From the NCBI GenBank assembly GCA_036244855.1, contig BQKZ01005067.1:25733-44621 (forward strand): a DNA stretch of 18,889 nt, read 5' to 3'. The notes below the pieces were generated by a model. The model was not told where the DNA came from and did no database searches. It saw only the letters and a program-made list of their open reading frames with translations. The stretch is from Temnopleurus reevesii (taxonomy: Eukaryota > Echinodermata > Echinoidea > Temnopleuroida > Temnopleuridae). This document shows positions 18,381 to 18,889 of the stretch, one piece after another. The stretch's first letter is position 1, and each line of letters opens with the position of its first letter. Position numbers and translations under genes: made by a program.

Positions 18381-18889
18381 GTAGGAGAAAAGAGAGGAAG
18401 AAAGAGAGTGGGAGAGAATAGAGAGGGGGAGGAGAGAAAAGAAGGGAGGAAGAGAGAAAAGGGGATATGAGATGGAGGAGGAAGGAGGGAGGAAAGGGAT
18501 TGAGAGAGAGAGAGAAAAGGTGGAACAAGACTCAAGGCAAGAAGAAGGAAGAGAGAGATAGAGATAGAGAAGATAGGGATGGAGGGAACAGGTGAGGGAG
18601 ATGAGAGATGGATGAGGGAAGAAGGGAGGAAAGGGAATGGGAGAGTGAGCAAAATGGAACAAGACTCAAGGTGAGAGGAAGAAAGAGAGAGAGAGAGAGA
18701 TGAGATATGGATGGAGGGAAGGAAGGAGAGAGAGATATGACAGATGGAGGAAAAGGTGATAGAGGGGAAAAGATGGAAGAAGACTGAGGGCAAGAAGGAA
18801 GAGAGAGCAAAAAAAAAACGGTGTAGGAAAGAAAGCAGATAAAAGGAAGAGAAAAAATGGGGAAAGGGAGTTGGAAGTTCAGCCTTGCG
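18380..18889. repeat. purine-rich minisatellite, units of about 120-134 bp
   Basis: The plus strand is dominated by GAGAGA, GGAGG and GGAAAG. The anchor TGGAACAAGACTCAAGG is at 18521 and 18655, with a variant at 18775 (spacings 134 and 120). The array reaches near the window end. Long minus-strand Ser/Leu/Pro-rich frames across 18027-18810 are produced by the CT-rich complement and are not genes. Confidence 0.88.

Noticed and set aside
18027..18810. Long minus-strand Ser/Pro/Leu-rich frames, up to 211 codons
   Set aside because: Produced by the CT-rich strand of a purine minisatellite; several frames are open at once.

Overview
This window looks like intron-rich, repeat-laden DNA from an animal, most likely a marine invertebrate deuterostome such as an echinoderm. 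The sequence is AT-rich. It has tRNA-derived SINEs, small inverted-repeat transposons, many local tandem arrays, spliceosomal splice signals and three unresolved N bases. There are no bacterial-style genes. The echinoderm assignment is an inference from the style of the SINEs and repeats and is not proven here.

The only protein-coding segment I can support is one internal exon on the minus strand (8106-8311). Its 68 codons match the N-terminal membrane region of sn1-specific diacylglycerol lipase (DAGL, closest to the alpha type). It has a polypyrimidine-CAG acceptor and a GTAAG donor. The rest of that gene was not found. Earlier exons must lie at higher coordinates, so DNA above 8311 is at least partly intron. 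The catalytic exons must lie at lower coordinates or outside the window.

The most interesting structure is directly upstream of this exon on the minus strand (8429-9364). Five more tandem copies of the acceptor plus the first 41 codons of the same exon sit there. All five keep the AG acceptor and an open frame with no frameshift. All lack the 3' part of the exon and its donor. Differences between the full exon and the nearest copy are mostly synonymous, which suggests a coding history. If a copy were spliced in as a cassette, it would shift the frame and create a stop.

Layout by region. 1-350: CpG-rich, promoter-like block between 42-bp direct repeats. 550-670: retroelement-like 3' tail ending in (AATC)n. 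1015-2010: tandem array of about 140 bp, split by a 327-bp transposon. 2322-2833: 272-bp tandem duplication. 2852-3093: truncated antisense SINE. 3260-3656: 55-bp minisatellite interrupted by another repeat. 3805-5300: purine-rich array with six conserved modules. 5300-6180: nothing recognised. 6190-7600: diverged segmental duplications. 8106-9364: DAGL exon and its partial copies. 9480-13880: large array of about 290-370 bp units, with an insertion near 11215-11810. 13900-16011: MITE family, purine/G-rich tract, tRNA-type SINE and nested MITEs. 16015-16560: nothing recognised. 16560-17520: array of about 160 bp. 17520-18380: little recognisable. 18380-18889: purine-rich minisatellite.
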